64,000 nt of DNA from Streptomyces sp. A1277 (GCF_004795015.1 NZ_SSBI01000028.1:1-64000); one strand, 5' to 3'; numbered from the stretch's first letter, positions 38,125 through 47,317 are shown. Translations and numbers: made by a program. The notes: generated from the letters alone by a model not told the origin.

Positions 38125-39765
38125 TCACTCGTTCGGCCTTACGTAGACAGTTTGTCCGAACACGACCGTGCGCAGGCACACCGGGAGGTCGGCGCCGGGG
38201 GTCAGGTCCGGCAGCCCCGGCGTCCCCGACCTGGGGTCCGTCGACCAGCGCGCGACCCGGTCGTCCGGCGCCTGGACCACCAGGTCGTCGGTGCGCCAGA
38301 CCGCGTAGTCGGCCGGGGCGCCGGGCACCAGGGTCCCCGCGTCGTCGCGCCCGACGGCCCGCCAGCCGCCCCGGGTGTGCGCGGTGAACCCGGCCCGCAC
38401 CGAGATCCGGTGCTCGGGCGTCCGGTGGAAGGCGGCGGCCCGTACGGTCCCCCAGGGGTCCAGCGGGGTCACCGGGCTGTCCGAGCCGAAGGCGAGGGGC
38501 ACACCGGCCCGCAGGAGGGCCGCGTACGGGTTCAGGGTGCCCGCCCGCCCAGTGCCGAGGCGCCGGGCGTACATGCCCTCCTCACCGCCCCAGGCGGCGT
38601 CGAAGGCGGGCTGGACCGAGGCGGTCAGCCCCAGTTCGGCGAAGGCGGCGACGGTCTCGGGGGTCAGCATCTCCGCGTGTTCGACGCGGTGCCGGGCGGC
38701 CCGCACCCGGCCGAGGCCCACCCGCTCGGCCGCGGCCCTGACGCCGTCGACGACCGCCGAGAGCGCCGCGTCCCCGATGGCGTGGAAACCCGCCTGAAGC
38801 CCGGCCTCGGTGCAGGCGGCGACGTGGGCGGCGATCTGCCCGGCGTCCAGGTGGGCGGCGCCGGAGTGCGGGGCGTCGGCGTACGGCTCGTGCAGGCAGG
38901 CGGTGTGCGAGCCGAACGACCCGTCCACGAAGAGGTCGCCGGCCGCCCCGGCCGCGCCCAGCTCGCGGATGCGCAGGGCGTCCTTCTCGTCGCCCACCTG
39001 CTCGGCCCAGTAGCCGAAGACCCGGGGCCCCGGCTGCCCGGCGGCCAGCTTCAGCAGCCCGGTGAAGTCGTCCTCGTCGGAGATGTCCGGGCCGCCGCAC
39101 TCGTGGACCGTGCCGATGCCGAGGGACGCGGCGTGGCGCAGCGCGGCCCGCTGGGCGTCGGCGCGCTGGGCGGGCGATACGGCGTCGTGGGCGGCGGCCC
39201 GCACCGCGTGGTGGGCGGCCGCGGTCAGCGGTCCCTCGGGGTGGTAGCCGGCCATCGCCCGGACGCCGGGGACGAGGTCGAGCAGTGCGGTGGTGACGGC
39301 CGCGGAGTGTACGTCGATCCGGGGCAGGTAGACGGGCCGGCCGCCCGCCGCCTCGTCCAGTTCGGCGCGCGAGGGCGGGCGCTGCTCGGGCCAGCGCGCA
39401 GCGTCCCAGCCGTGTCCGAGGACGACCCGGTCGGCGGGGTGGGCGGCGATGTGGGCGCGGACCCGGGCGAGGGCGTCACCCAGGGTGCGGGCGCCGGAGA
39501 GGTCGAGGCCGGTGAGGGCCAGACCCGTCGAGGTGGTGTGGACGTGGGCGTCGGTGAACGCGGGAGTGACCAGGGCCCCTTCGAGGTCGATCACTTCGTC
39601 GACGCCGCTCGCGAAGGCGTCGGCCGCCCCCTCCGAGCCCACCCAGGCGACATGGCCCCGTTCGACCACCATGGCGGTGGCGAAGGGGTCGGCGGGGCTG
39701 TGGACGTCTCCACCGCGCAGCAGCACGGTGCGGTGTTCGCTCTGGGGGGCGGTGCTCTCGGTCAT
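38125..39765 (-). CDS. YtcJ-like amidohydrolase
   Basis: A 546-residue metal-dependent hydrolase of the amidohydrolase-3 (YtcJ) group. The metal motif TDAHVHTTS is in the N-terminal third, HAIGDAAL and RHRVEHAEML give later histidines, and FGSDSPVTPLDPW supplies the catalytic Asp. It has no signal peptide. Family members act on N-substituted formamides, exoenzyme imides and similar compounds; the substrate here cannot be read. It is followed by the Lrp-type regulator on the same strand upstream, 73 bases away. Confidence 0.88.
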   Translation of the reverse strand: MTESTAPQSEHRTVLLRGGDVHSPADPFATAMVVERGHVAWVGSEGAADAFASGVDEVIDLEGALVTPAFTDAHVHTTSTGLALTGLDLSGARTLGDALARVRAHIAAHPADRVVLGHGWDAARWPEQRPPSRAELDEAAGGRPVYLPRIDVHSAAVTTALLDLVPGVRAMAGYHPEGPLTAAAHHAVRAAAHDAVSPAQRADAQRAALRHAASLGIGTVHECGGPDISDEDDFTGLLKLAAGQPGPRVFGYWAEQVGDEKDALRIRELGAAGAAGDLFVDGSFGSHTACLHEPYADAPHSGAAHLDAGQIAAHVAACTEAGLQAGFHAIGDAALSAVVDGVRAAAERVGLGRVRAARHRVEHAEMLTPETVAAFAELGLTASVQPAFDAAWGGEEGMYARRLGTGRAGTLNPYAALLRAGVPLAFGSDSPVTPLDPWGTVRAAAFHRTPEHRISVRAGFTAHTRGGWRAVGRDDAGTLVPGAPADYAVWRTDDLVVQAPDDRVARWSTDPRSGTPGLPDLTPGADLPVCLRTVVFGQTVYVRPNE

Positions 39766-39837
39766 GGGGACCAGTCTCCCGCCTGCCGGGTCCCGACCCG
39801 CGCGCGACCCCCGGAAGGGGGTGTCCGACGAATCCCC

Positions 39838-40278
39838 TCAGATCTGCGGCGGGCGCGCCTCGTAGGGGGTGGAGAGGACGACCGTGGTGCGGGTGGAGAC
39901 CCCGGCGAGCGAGCGGATGCGGGTGAGCAGGTTCTCCAGCTCCAGCGGGGTGGCGACCCGGACCTTCAGGATGTAGTTCTCGTCGCCGGCGACGCTGTGG
40001 CACGCCTCCAGCTCGGGGACGTCGGCGAGCCGTTCGGCGATGTCGTCCGGGGCGCTCGGGTCGAAGGGCTTGACCGAGATGAACGCGGTCAGCGGCAACC
40101 CGACCGCCTCCGGGTCGACGACCGCGGCGTAGCCCCGGATCACCCCGCGCTGCTCCAGCCTGCGGACGCGCTGATGAACCGCCGAGGTGGACAGGCCGGT
40201 GGCCTTGCCCAGGTCGGTGTAGCTCATCCGCCCGTCCTTGACGAGCAACTCCACGATGTGACGGTCCAGCTCCTCCAT
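39838..40278 (-). CDS. Lrp/AsnC-family transcriptional regulator
   Basis: A 146-residue feast/famine regulator. The N-terminal helix-turn-helix MSYTDLGKATGLSTSAVHQR lies at about 18-37, and a RAM (ligand-binding) domain follows with ECHSVAGDENYILKVRV. It should bind an amino acid and control metabolic genes. The ATG (MEELDRHIVELLV) sits seven bases after a TAGATT -10 box and has no ribosome binding site, so the transcript is probably leaderless. The neighbouring amidohydrolase is a possible target. Confidence 0.92.
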   Translation of the reverse strand: MEELDRHIVELLVKDGRMSYTDLGKATGLSTSAVHQRVRRLEQRGVIRGYAAVVDPEAVGLPLTAFISVKPFDPSAPDDIAERLADVPELEACHSVAGDENYILKVRVATPLELENLLTRIRSLAGVSTRTTVVLSTPYEARPPQI

Positions 40279-40291
40279 ATGGATCAATCTA
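40279..40291 (-). promoter_or_regulatory. candidate leaderless promoter of the Lrp-type gene
   Basis: Minus-strand TAGATT (40286-40291) matches TANNNT and ends seven bases before the ATG, so transcription would begin at or next to the start codon. No -35 box is obvious. Confidence 0.5.
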
Positions 40292-40480
40292 TGGCCAGGA
40301 GTCCTTCCCGGCACAGATGCCCAGCCCTTGGGACGGCACCTGCGTCGGGCATGTGACCAACGCCACATATTTACGGACCGGTAGTCGGACACGAAATGGT
40401 TACGGCCGATCGGCGGCGGGAAGTGCTTGCTGTGGCCGAGGCCACGGCGCCATGTCGGCCCACCCGAGGGGGGATTTCCC

Positions 40481-40882
40481 ATGCAGAGCCTGAAGCTCAC
40501 CGGACGTACCGAACCGGAGCCCGACGATCCGTTCGAGGACGCCGCTCCCGACGCGTACGACACATTCGAGATGTACCGGGTCCTGTGCCCGGACTGCGCG
40601 CAGCCCATCGCGCTGCTGGCCGACGAGGACGTGCTGCCCGAGCACGCGCTGTGCCCGTCCCCGTGGAACCCGTTCGTGCTCACCGTGTGCGCCGGTACGG
40701 GGCGTGCGGCGGCCGGGGCGCGGCCCGCGGACGAGACGGCCGGGTCCCAGGAGCAGGAGACGGCCCTGCTGCTGACGCTCCCCCAGGGGCTCGACTGGAG
40801 GATGCAGCCGTTCTCGCACGCCGGGGGCGCGGGCTCCCGCCCGATCAGGATGCCGGGGCAGCTGCGGCGCGAGGCCGCCTGA
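40481..40882 (+). CDS. conserved hypothetical, possible zinc-ribbon protein
   Basis: A 133-residue acidic protein. YRVLCPDCAQPIALLADEDV contains a CxxC pair, and further cysteines follow in HALCPSPW and LTVCAGTG, so a zinc-binding fold is possible. The second half is Ala/Glu-rich. GAGGGGGG precedes the ATG. I do not recognise a characterised family. A short hairpin (40902-40908 with 40921-40927) may end the transcript. Confidence 0.7.
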   Translation: MQSLKLTGRTEPEPDDPFEDAAPDAYDTFEMYRVLCPDCAQPIALLADEDVLPEHALCPSPWNPFVLTVCAGTGRAAAGARPADETAGSQEQETALLLTLPQGLDWRMQPFSHAGGAGSRPIRMPGQLRREAA

Positions 40883-41004
40883 GCCCTCCGCCCGCCCGTC
40901 CGGCCGGGGTGCGCGAGCGGCCCGGCCACCGCGGAGAACCGGGTGAACATCCGCCCGAATCGAACAGCCAGTGACCCGGCCGCGCCCTGCGGCGTTGGCC
41001 CGGT

Positions 41005-41316
41005 ATGACCCTGCCGCACTCCACGGCCGGCCCCGGTCGCCGCCGGCTCGCCGCTCCTGCCCCCGAAGAATCGGTTCCGCAGCCCGGTTCCGTACCGGCG
41101 TCGCAGTCCGAACCGCCCCGTTCCGCGCCGCGTCCGGTGCCCCATTCGACCGATCCGCCGATCTACCGGGCGCTGCTGCGGCACTGGGAGAGCACCGGGC
41201 GGACCCTGCCGGGCCGTCATGACCAGGACTGGAACCGGATCATGACGACGCCCGTGTGGTCGGACCGGCCACTGCGGGTCAGCGGGACTCAGGGCCCGCG
41301 AGGTGGCGGGCGATGA
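41005..41316 (+). CDS. small hypothetical protein
   Basis: A 103-residue protein with a Pro/Ser/Arg-rich disordered first half and a better conserved-looking second half (IYRALLRHWESTGRTLPGRH, DQDWNRIMTTPVWS). Its 3' end overlaps the convergent acyl-CoA dehydrogenase gene by 38 bases. No domain is recognised. Streptomycete small proteins with this RALLRHWESxGRTLPGR phrase seem familiar to me, which supports it being real, but that is recall only. Confidence 0.55.
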   Translation: MTLPHSTAGPGRRRLAAPAPEESVPQPGSVPASQSEPPRSAPRPVPHSTDPPIYRALLRHWESTGRTLPGRHDQDWNRIMTTPVWSDRPLRVSGTQGPRGGGR

Positions 41317-42451
41317 CCATCCGCTGAATCTGGTTGGTGCCCTCGACGATCTGGAGCACCTTGGCCTCGCGCATGAGGCGTTCGACGGGGAAGTCCTGCG
41401 TGTAGCCGTACCCGCCGAGCACCTGCACCGCGTCGACGGTCACCTGCATCGCGGCGTCCGTGCAGAAGAGCTTGGCCATGGCGGCCTGGCGGGAGAAGGG
41501 GCGGCCTGCGTCCCTCAGCCGGGCGGCCTCCAGGTAGAGCGCCCGGCCCGCCTCGATCCGGGTGGCCATGTCGGCCAGCATGAACCGCAGCCCCTGGAAG
41601 TCGGCGATGGGGCGGCCGAACTGCTTGCGGCCGGTGGCGTAGCCGAGGGCCTCGTTCAGCGCGGCCTGGGCGACGCCGATGGCGCAGGCGGCGATGCCGA
41701 GCCGGCCGGAGTCGAGGGCGGACAGGGCGATCGCGAAGCCCTGGCCCTCCTCGCCGATCCGGCGGGCGTCCGGGACGCGCACCCCGTCGAAGTGGAGCTG
41801 GGCTGTGGGCGAGCCCTTCATCCCCATCTTCTTCTCGGGCACGGCCGCGCCCAGTCCGGGGGCGTCGCCGGGGACGAGGAAGGCGGTGATGCCGCGCGGG
41901 CCCTCGACGCCGGTGCGTGCCAGCACGGTGTAGAAGTCGGCGATGCCGCCGTGCGTGATCCAAGCCTTGGTGCCGGTGATGACCCAGTCCTCGCCGTCCC
42001 GTACGGCCTTGGTGACCAGGGACGCGGCGTCGGAGCCGGACGCGGGCTCGGAGAGGCAGTAGGCGCCCAGCAGGCCGCCGGAGAGCATCGCCGGGAGGTG
42101 TTCGGTCTGCTGGCCCTTGGTGCCGTAGCCGGCGAGCGCGTGGCAGGCCAGGGAGTGGACGCTGACGCCGAGGCCGACGGTGAGCCGGGCGGCGCTGAGC
42201 TCTTCCAGGACCTGGAGGTAGACCTCGTAGGGCTGGTCGCCGCCGCCGTGGGCGGAGTCGTAGGGCAGCCCGAGCAGGCCGGACTCGGAGAGCAGGGTGA
42301 AGACCTCGCGGGGGAACCGGCCCGCTTCCTCCTCCTCGGCGGCCCGCGGCGTGATCTCCCGCTGGGCGATGTCGCGGACGAGTGCGACGAGCTGGCTGGA
42401 CTCCTCGGTGGGCAGACGGCGTTCGACCCACTGCGGGGCACGGTCGGACAT
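41279..42451 (-). CDS. acyl-CoA dehydrogenase
   Basis: A 390-residue flavoprotein that forms the 2,3 double bond of acyl-CoA. AYCLSEPASGSDAASL and WITHGGIADFY are the FAD/substrate motifs. KQFGRPIADFQGLRFMLADM precedes the active region, and the catalytic base is the Glu of LQIVEGTNQIQRMVIARHL near the C-terminus, the short-chain/butyryl-type position. GGGAGGAG lies upstream of the ATG. No other beta-oxidation gene is adjacent. Branched-chain acyl-CoA specificity is equally possible. Confidence 0.93.
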   Translation of the reverse strand: MSDRAPQWVERRLPTEESSQLVALVRDIAQREITPRAAEEEEAGRFPREVFTLLSESGLLGLPYDSAHGGGDQPYEVYLQVLEELSAARLTVGLGVSVHSLACHALAGYGTKGQQTEHLPAMLSGGLLGAYCLSEPASGSDAASLVTKAVRDGEDWVITGTKAWITHGGIADFYTVLARTGVEGPRGITAFLVPGDAPGLGAAVPEKKMGMKGSPTAQLHFDGVRVPDARRIGEEGQGFAIALSALDSGRLGIAACAIGVAQAALNEALGYATGRKQFGRPIADFQGLRFMLADMATRIEAGRALYLEAARLRDAGRPFSRQAAMAKLFCTDAAMQVTVDAVQVLGGYGYTQDFPVERLMREAKVLQIVEGTNQIQRMVIARHLAGPESR

Positions 42452-42834
42452 GACGGCGCTCTCCTCCCTGTCGGGCGTTGCGGCGGTCGCGCGCGCGGGG
42501 TGTGAGCGGCGCCGCCGGGGGATCTCCGGGCGATGCCCGAAATCACTGCTCCCCAGCCGATGTTGCCCTCCCGGATTACGAGAAGTGCAGGCAGGCGGCT
42601 GTGGCGGGTCGAGTATGCCCGATCGGACGGCATCCGTCACCGGTTGACCGAACATACGGATCAGTGCCCGCGGACGGCCATGGAGATCATCGAAGTTGGT
42701 CCGAACCATTGACCCGACTGGTCTAGTCCACCTACGGTTCCCAGCGAACCGGCTTTCCGCGTTCATGCCAAGTTTTTCGGAGCGCCGGAAGCCGGTCGTC
42801 CACTGGCACGTCCCCTCCCCCACGAGGAGCAACC
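42452..42834 (+). promoter_or_regulatory. chitinase upstream region with chi-type promoter and DasR-like repeats
   Basis: The 383-base gap contains a clear promoter: TTGACC (42709-42714), 18 bases, TACGGT (42733-42738). Two related 12-14 base repeats flank and invade it: TTGGTCCGAACCA at 42696-42708, just before the -35 box, and ACTGGTCTAGTCCA at 42717-42730, inside the spacer. The second matches the left half and centre of the DasR operator ACTGGTCTAGACCAGT. The leader to the ATG is about 90 bases. The same layout recurs before the second chitinase. Confidence 0.85.
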
Positions 42835-44109
<1,275 letters not shown>

Positions 44110-44120
44110 CGTCGTCGCAC

Positions 44121-44172
44121 CGGACATGAGGGGCGGGGAGCCGGGCGGGCTCCTCGCCCCCTGTCATGTCCG
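44121..44172 (+). terminator. long imperfect hairpin terminator
   Basis: The outer arms CGGACATGA and TCATGTCCG and the inner arms GGGGAGCC and GGCTCCTC pair to form a stem of about 20 bp with a small bulge. It lies just after the chitinase stop codon. Confidence 0.85.
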
Positions 44173-44184
44173 GGAAGCTGGAGG

Positions 44185-44334
44185 CTAGAGCAGGTGGAGC
44201 TGGGTGACGAGCATGGCGACGACGACCACGAGCGTCCAGCCCAGGACGTGCTCCAGCAGCTTGGGACCGTCGTCGGGCCCGCCCGTACGGGTGCGGCGGC
44301 GGGAGGCGGTGAGGGTGGCGGCAGTCGCGCTCAT
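44185..44334 (-). CDS. small single-helix membrane protein
   Basis: A 49-residue protein (MSATAATLTASRRRTRTGG ...) with a basic N-terminal part and one C-terminal membrane helix (HVLGWTLVVVVAMLVTQLHLL). A start 14 codons further upstream is possible. It is convergent with the chitinase gene across the terminator. Many streptomycetes have such tiny SCO1431-like proteins of unknown function, but the evidence here is only composition and position. Confidence 0.5.
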   Translation of the reverse strand: MSATAATLTASRRRTRTGGPDDGPKLLEHVLGWTLVVVVAMLVTQLHLL

Positions 44335-44460
44335 GGCATCTCGTTCGGTCGGCCCGGCAGTAGGTGTACCCAGCACCCGGCCGGGACCCCACCACAGTGC
44401 CAGCCCGAAGGGCCCCAGGGGTAGAGATGTCCGTCACTCCCCCGGGGAGCCGCACGGACC

Positions 44461-44650
44461 TCAGCGCATGCCGACGGCCGCGAGTGCCCTGCGCTGGGCG
44501 GGATTCGGGTGCGCGGGGAAGTACAGGCAGCAGGCGCCGCCTGTGCCGGAAACCACACTGCCGCTCGCGTTGAGGCGCTTGGTCCGCAGCCAGATCGTCT
44601 CCAAACGGGAGGGCGCTTTCCACCACACGACGCCCTCCCGCACAAACATG
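44461..44650 (-). pseudogene. C-terminal fragment of a C39-like peptidase paralogue
   Basis: The last 60 or so codons of this frame (RLETIWLRTKRLNASGSVVS, then GTGGACCLYFPA ... PAQRRALAAVGM) align with the C-terminus of the intact peptidase at 47476 (WETIWLRTQRYDANGQVRSG, then TGGVCYVYWPSD ... SQHRALRSLGLL). Nothing upstream in the frame resembles the catalytic part, so only the 3' end of a diverged copy remains. The DNA differs considerably from the intact gene, so this is an old paralogue and not a recent duplication. It marks the left edge of the accessory stretch. Confidence 0.7.
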
Positions 44651-44867
44651 CAGGTCACGAGCTCGGACGACGGGGGACGAATCGAGCGCGGATGCGCTGG
44701 TGCTGACCCGGCGCTGACTTCCGCCGGCGCCCGTTCCTGTCCGCTCGGGTGCGTCGCGCGCTGGATCGGTGCCGGCTTCAGGGCCCTCGTCGCCCGGCCG
44801 ACTTCCACCCGCCTGGTGCGGCCGCCATTCCTCACTACCGTCCTCGCGAGCAACCGGAGCAAGCGCA

Positions 44868-44963
44868 GAGGAACTGCCGAGCTTTCGCGTAGGCCAACAG
44901 CTTCGGTTCTCACCGCCGGAGGTCCGACAGTGGCTAGAAGAGCGATCTCGAATGGTCGCGTGA
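44868..44963 (+). pseudogene. excisionase-type helix-turn-helix remnant
   Basis: The frame reads EELPSFRVGQQLRFSPPEV then RQWLEERSRMVA and stop. This is the second half of the HTH_17 domain found in excisionases (a 'lp-f-vG-q-rf---eV--WL' pattern). The first helix and the start codon are missing, because sequence before about 44865 shows no homology. The stop codon overlaps a GTG in the way xis and int genes overlap in pSAM2-type elements. Confidence 0.55.
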
Positions 44964-45010
44964 ACGTAAAACAAAAGGGACGGCGCCAGCGGTCTCCCAT
45001 AGACGTTAAC
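44960..45010 (+). pseudogene. possible integrase N-terminal remnant
   Basis: From the GTG that overlaps the excisionase stop codon the frame reads VNVKQKGRRQRSP, a basic start like that of many actinobacterial integrases. The resemblance ends after about 15 codons. The stretch from there to 45259 holds no recognisable gene, only a short 8-bp hairpin at 45036-45055. Confidence 0.35.
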
Positions 45011-45259
45011 CAACCGCTAGCCGACGGATGGGGCTCCTTCTCCATTGGGAGAAGGGGGCGCGCAGCCGCCACGGAGATGTCGTCAACTTGCCTCATCTCC
45101 ACCCCGAACGGCTGCGCAGCCCTTGCTCCCCACTGCGTACGCCTGAACGAGCCGCCGACCTGCCCAGCAGCACGGTGGTGGCGGCTTGGGCTGAGCAGGT
45201 CCTTTTCCTACGGCCCCCAAACCTGATAGCCATGCCGGCTTGGCGCTATGCGGTGCGGT

Positions 45260-45625
45260 CTACACGACGCCCCGCCCCAGGAAGAACGACGCGACAGCTG
45301 CCACCACGGACAGCGCGAGAGTCGCCTTCACTCCCGGCGATTGCCTCAGCAGCCGCGTGAGCGCGATGAATACGAGCAAGAAGGAGACCGCCCAGAGCGC
45401 GACCCATATCGCGCGGAATTCGGAGGCTGCCAATGAGCCGAGAACCGAACCGATCAAAGAGGCGCCGACGAAGATGCCTGCCGAGGACCAGCGGACGTCG
45501 AGCCGTCCGCGACCGGCCTCGGTCCGGTCGTGCTTACGGGCGGCGCGTTCGCGGATGTCTGCCGCGATCAACAGGGCCGCCGCCAGGAGCCAGGGCAGCA
45601 GGTAGGGGAAGGTGGGTGCCGGCAT
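45260..45625 (-). CDS. small membrane protein, candidate immunity protein
   Basis: A 121-residue protein with about four hydrophobic helices (PYLLPWLLAAALLIAADI, GIFVGASLIGSVLGSLAA, AIWVALWAVSFLLVFIAL, LALSVVAAVASFFLGRGVV). AAGGA is upstream of the ATG. It has no named family. It is the next gene downstream of a truncated polymorphic-toxin end whose own toxin region is hydrophobic. Immunity proteins against membrane-acting toxins are often small membrane proteins, so that is the leading guess. It could instead be an unrelated resident membrane protein. Confidence 0.6.
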   Translation of the reverse strand: MPAPTFPYLLPWLLAAALLIAADIRERAARKHDRTEAGRGRLDVRWSSAGIFVGASLIGSVLGSLAASEFRAIWVALWAVSFLLVFIALTRLLRQSPGVKATLALSVVAAVASFFLGRGVV

Positions 45626-45694
45626 GTCAGTGAGTCCTTGAGGTCTCTGCTTGCGTCGGGTGTGGGGGTGGGGCGCTGGTACGCCTGCCGTGTG

Positions 45695-45739
45695 GCTGTT
45701 CCCGGCCGGAGGCTCGTGCGGCCTCCGGCCGGGAACAGC
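45695..45739 (-). terminator. perfect 19-bp hairpin between toxin remnant and membrane protein
   Basis: Arms 45695-45713 and 45721-45739 are perfectly complementary with a 7-base loop. On the minus strand it follows the toxin-end gene by 16 bases, so it terminates that transcript and partly insulates the downstream membrane-protein gene. Confidence 0.88.
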
Positions 45740-45755
45740 TTGGGGTCAGGTCAGA

Positions 45756-46226
45756 TCACTGATGCGTGATGGAGATCCTTCCGTAGACCCAGACCGTGAT
45801 CTTCACGCCTCGGTTCGGGAACGATGAGTGGACGCGCTGGATGTTGACCGCCACCCAGGTGGCCACGCCCGCGAGGATCGCCATGACGGCTGACAGGATG
45901 CCAGCGCTGGCGACTCCGAACAGGGCCGCGGAAACGCCCCAGGCGGTCGCGCCGCCGATGATGTCCCAGGAAGCCTTCCAGGCCCGAGCCCGGCTGAGCT
46001 TGAGCTCGCACCGGCCTCGCCAGACGGAGCAGCTCCGGGAGTTCTTGTTGTACTTGGCCAGGACCTTGCGGCCGTCGAGGTCGAACTTGTTGATCGGGTA
46101 CCGGCCATCTCGTACCGGCATGCGCAAGCGCGGCGCCGGCAGCGGCTCCTCGGTGGCCTTGCTGCGATTCCTGCTGCCCGTGCAGTACCCGTGTGCTAGC
46201 CGGTACGTGCAAATGCTGCGCTGCAC
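45756..46226 (-). CDS. orphan RHS/polymorphic toxin C-terminal domain
   Basis: A 156-codon frame. The segment DGRYPINKFDLDGRKVLAKY resembles the end of an RHS core (the 'NP-N--D-DG' boundary), after which polymorphic toxins change to their toxin domain. The rest has a Cys pair (SCSVWRGRCELKL), a long Gly/Ala-rich hydrophobic stretch (WDIIGGATAWGVSAALFGVA and AGILSAVMAILAGVATWVAV), and a beta-like end. The hydrophobic part suggests a membrane-acting toxin. The RHS shell, signal and repeats are absent, and the formal start (GTG) has no good ribosome binding site, so the gene is a 3' relic or a displaced cassette. Confidence 0.55.
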   Translation of the reverse strand: MQRSICTYRLAHGYCTGSRNRSKATEEPLPAPRLRMPVRDGRYPINKFDLDGRKVLAKYNKNSRSCSVWRGRCELKLSRARAWKASWDIIGGATAWGVSAALFGVASAGILSAVMAILAGVATWVAVNIQRVHSSFPNRGVKITVWVYGRISITHQ

Positions 46227-46237
46227 TCCTCACCGGA

Positions 46238-46440
46238 CGTGCAGCGGCCGTCTTGGGTACGAAGCCGAAGGCTCTCGTCTGGAGCGACGAGCGCATCGCG
46301 AGCTGGAAGGAGACCGGCGAGAAGCCCTCGCCGGTCATGGCCTGGGCCCCGAGCAGACGCCAAGGTTCCTCGACTTCGTCGAGCACGACCGGCTGTACGT
46401 GCTCTGGCGACTGATCACCTTCCGGGGGTACACGGCGCGG
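46238..46440 (+). pseudogene. tyrosine integrase central fragment, frameshifted
   Basis: The plus strand reads GTKPKALVWSDERIASWKET then GEKPSPVMAW. After a single-base loss near 46345-46350 it continues in the next frame as PEQTPRFLDFVEHDRLYVLW then RLITFRGYTAR. These phrases are typical of actinobacterial phage-type integrases between the core-binding domain and catalytic Arg I. The N-terminal part is missing, and homology stops exactly where the IS relic begins at 46441. Confidence 0.7.
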
Positions 46441-46466
46441 TGAGGTTTCCCCGTGCTCTCGGACAC
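46441..46466 (+). repeat. IS3 relic left inverted repeat
   Basis: Begins TGAGGTTTCCCCGTG and pairs imperfectly with 47321-47346. Confidence 0.6.
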
Positions 46467-46473
46467 GTGATCG

Positions 46474-47040
46474 TCATGCCGCAAGGGTGTGCCGATGCCG
46501 CTGCCTGGCCTCGGCCGGGGTGAGATAGCCGAAGGTCTTGTGCTTGCGCGGGCGGCGGCGATTGCAGAAGGTCTCGATGAAGGAGAAGACCTCGGCGCGG
46601 GCGGTGGCCCGGTCGGGCCCGATGCGGGTGCCGATCTCCTCCTTGAGGAGGGCCCAGAAGCTCTCCGCGGCGGCGTTGTCGAAGCATGATCCGGTGCGTC
46701 CGCAGCTGCCGTAGCCCCGACACCCGTATTTGGTCCCGAAACCGGGTCGATGTGTATTCGCTGCCGCGATCGCTGTGAACCACGCAGCCGGACTCCAGCC
46801 CGCCCCGGCCGTGGGCCATGTCGAGAGCGTCGACGACGAGCTCGGCGCGGTGGTGGTCGGCCATGGCGTAGCCGACGACCTCGCGGGTGGCCAGGTCCAA
46901 CCAGCAGGCGAGGTAGAGCCAGCCCTCGGCGGTGGGCAGGCAGGTGATGTCGTCGACCAGCTTGGTCCCGGGGCGCTCGGCATGGAAGTCGCGGCCGACC
47001 AGGTCCGGGGCCGGCTCGGCCTTCGCGTCCGGCCGGGTCA
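46474..47040 (-). pseudogene. IS3-family transposase OrfB, truncated and frameshifted
   Basis: DDE transposase catalytic domain. The first part reads PDLVGRDFHAERPGTKLVDD then ITCLPTAEGWLYLACWLDLA, and VVHSDRGSEYTSTRF. After a frameshift near 46705 it continues as CGRTGSCFDNAAAESFWALL and finishes YLTPAEARQRHRHTLAA. The catalytic Asp, Asp and Glu are each still legible. The N-terminal third (HTH and linker) is missing, consistent with an internal deletion. Confidence 0.85.
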
Positions 47041-47152
47041 GTGAATGCGCAGCGGGAGGCGGTTTGGAGCCTCTCCCCGCAGAGCGACTCCGAGGGGCCA
47101 AAATCCTCATCACCTGTGCCGCACCATCTGATGCCTACCGACTATCCGGCAG

Positions 47153-47317
47153 TCACCATCCGTTCAGGACGCACGAAGGCCGTCGCTTTTTCATGATCTC
47201 GATCGTCTGCTGCTGTTCGCGGACCTCCTTGCGCAGCCGCTTCAGCTCCTCGCGCTCGGCGCTGGTCAGCTCACCGGACCCGCCCTCGCCCTGGTCCGAC
47301 CTCAAGATCCCAGTCTC
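47153..47317 (-). pseudogene. IS3-family OrfA remnant
   Basis: The frame contains GELTSAEREELKRLRKEVRE then QQQTIEIMKK, the coiled-coil end of IS3 OrfA. A base is lost right after MKK, so the usual MKKATAFF end is misread, and the frame stops soon after. The N-terminal helix-turn-helix is absent. Confidence 0.75.

Noticed and set aside
37969..40356. A plus-strand open frame of 795 codons
   Set aside because: It runs antisense to the amidohydrolase and Lrp genes, which both show family motifs. The product is low complexity.
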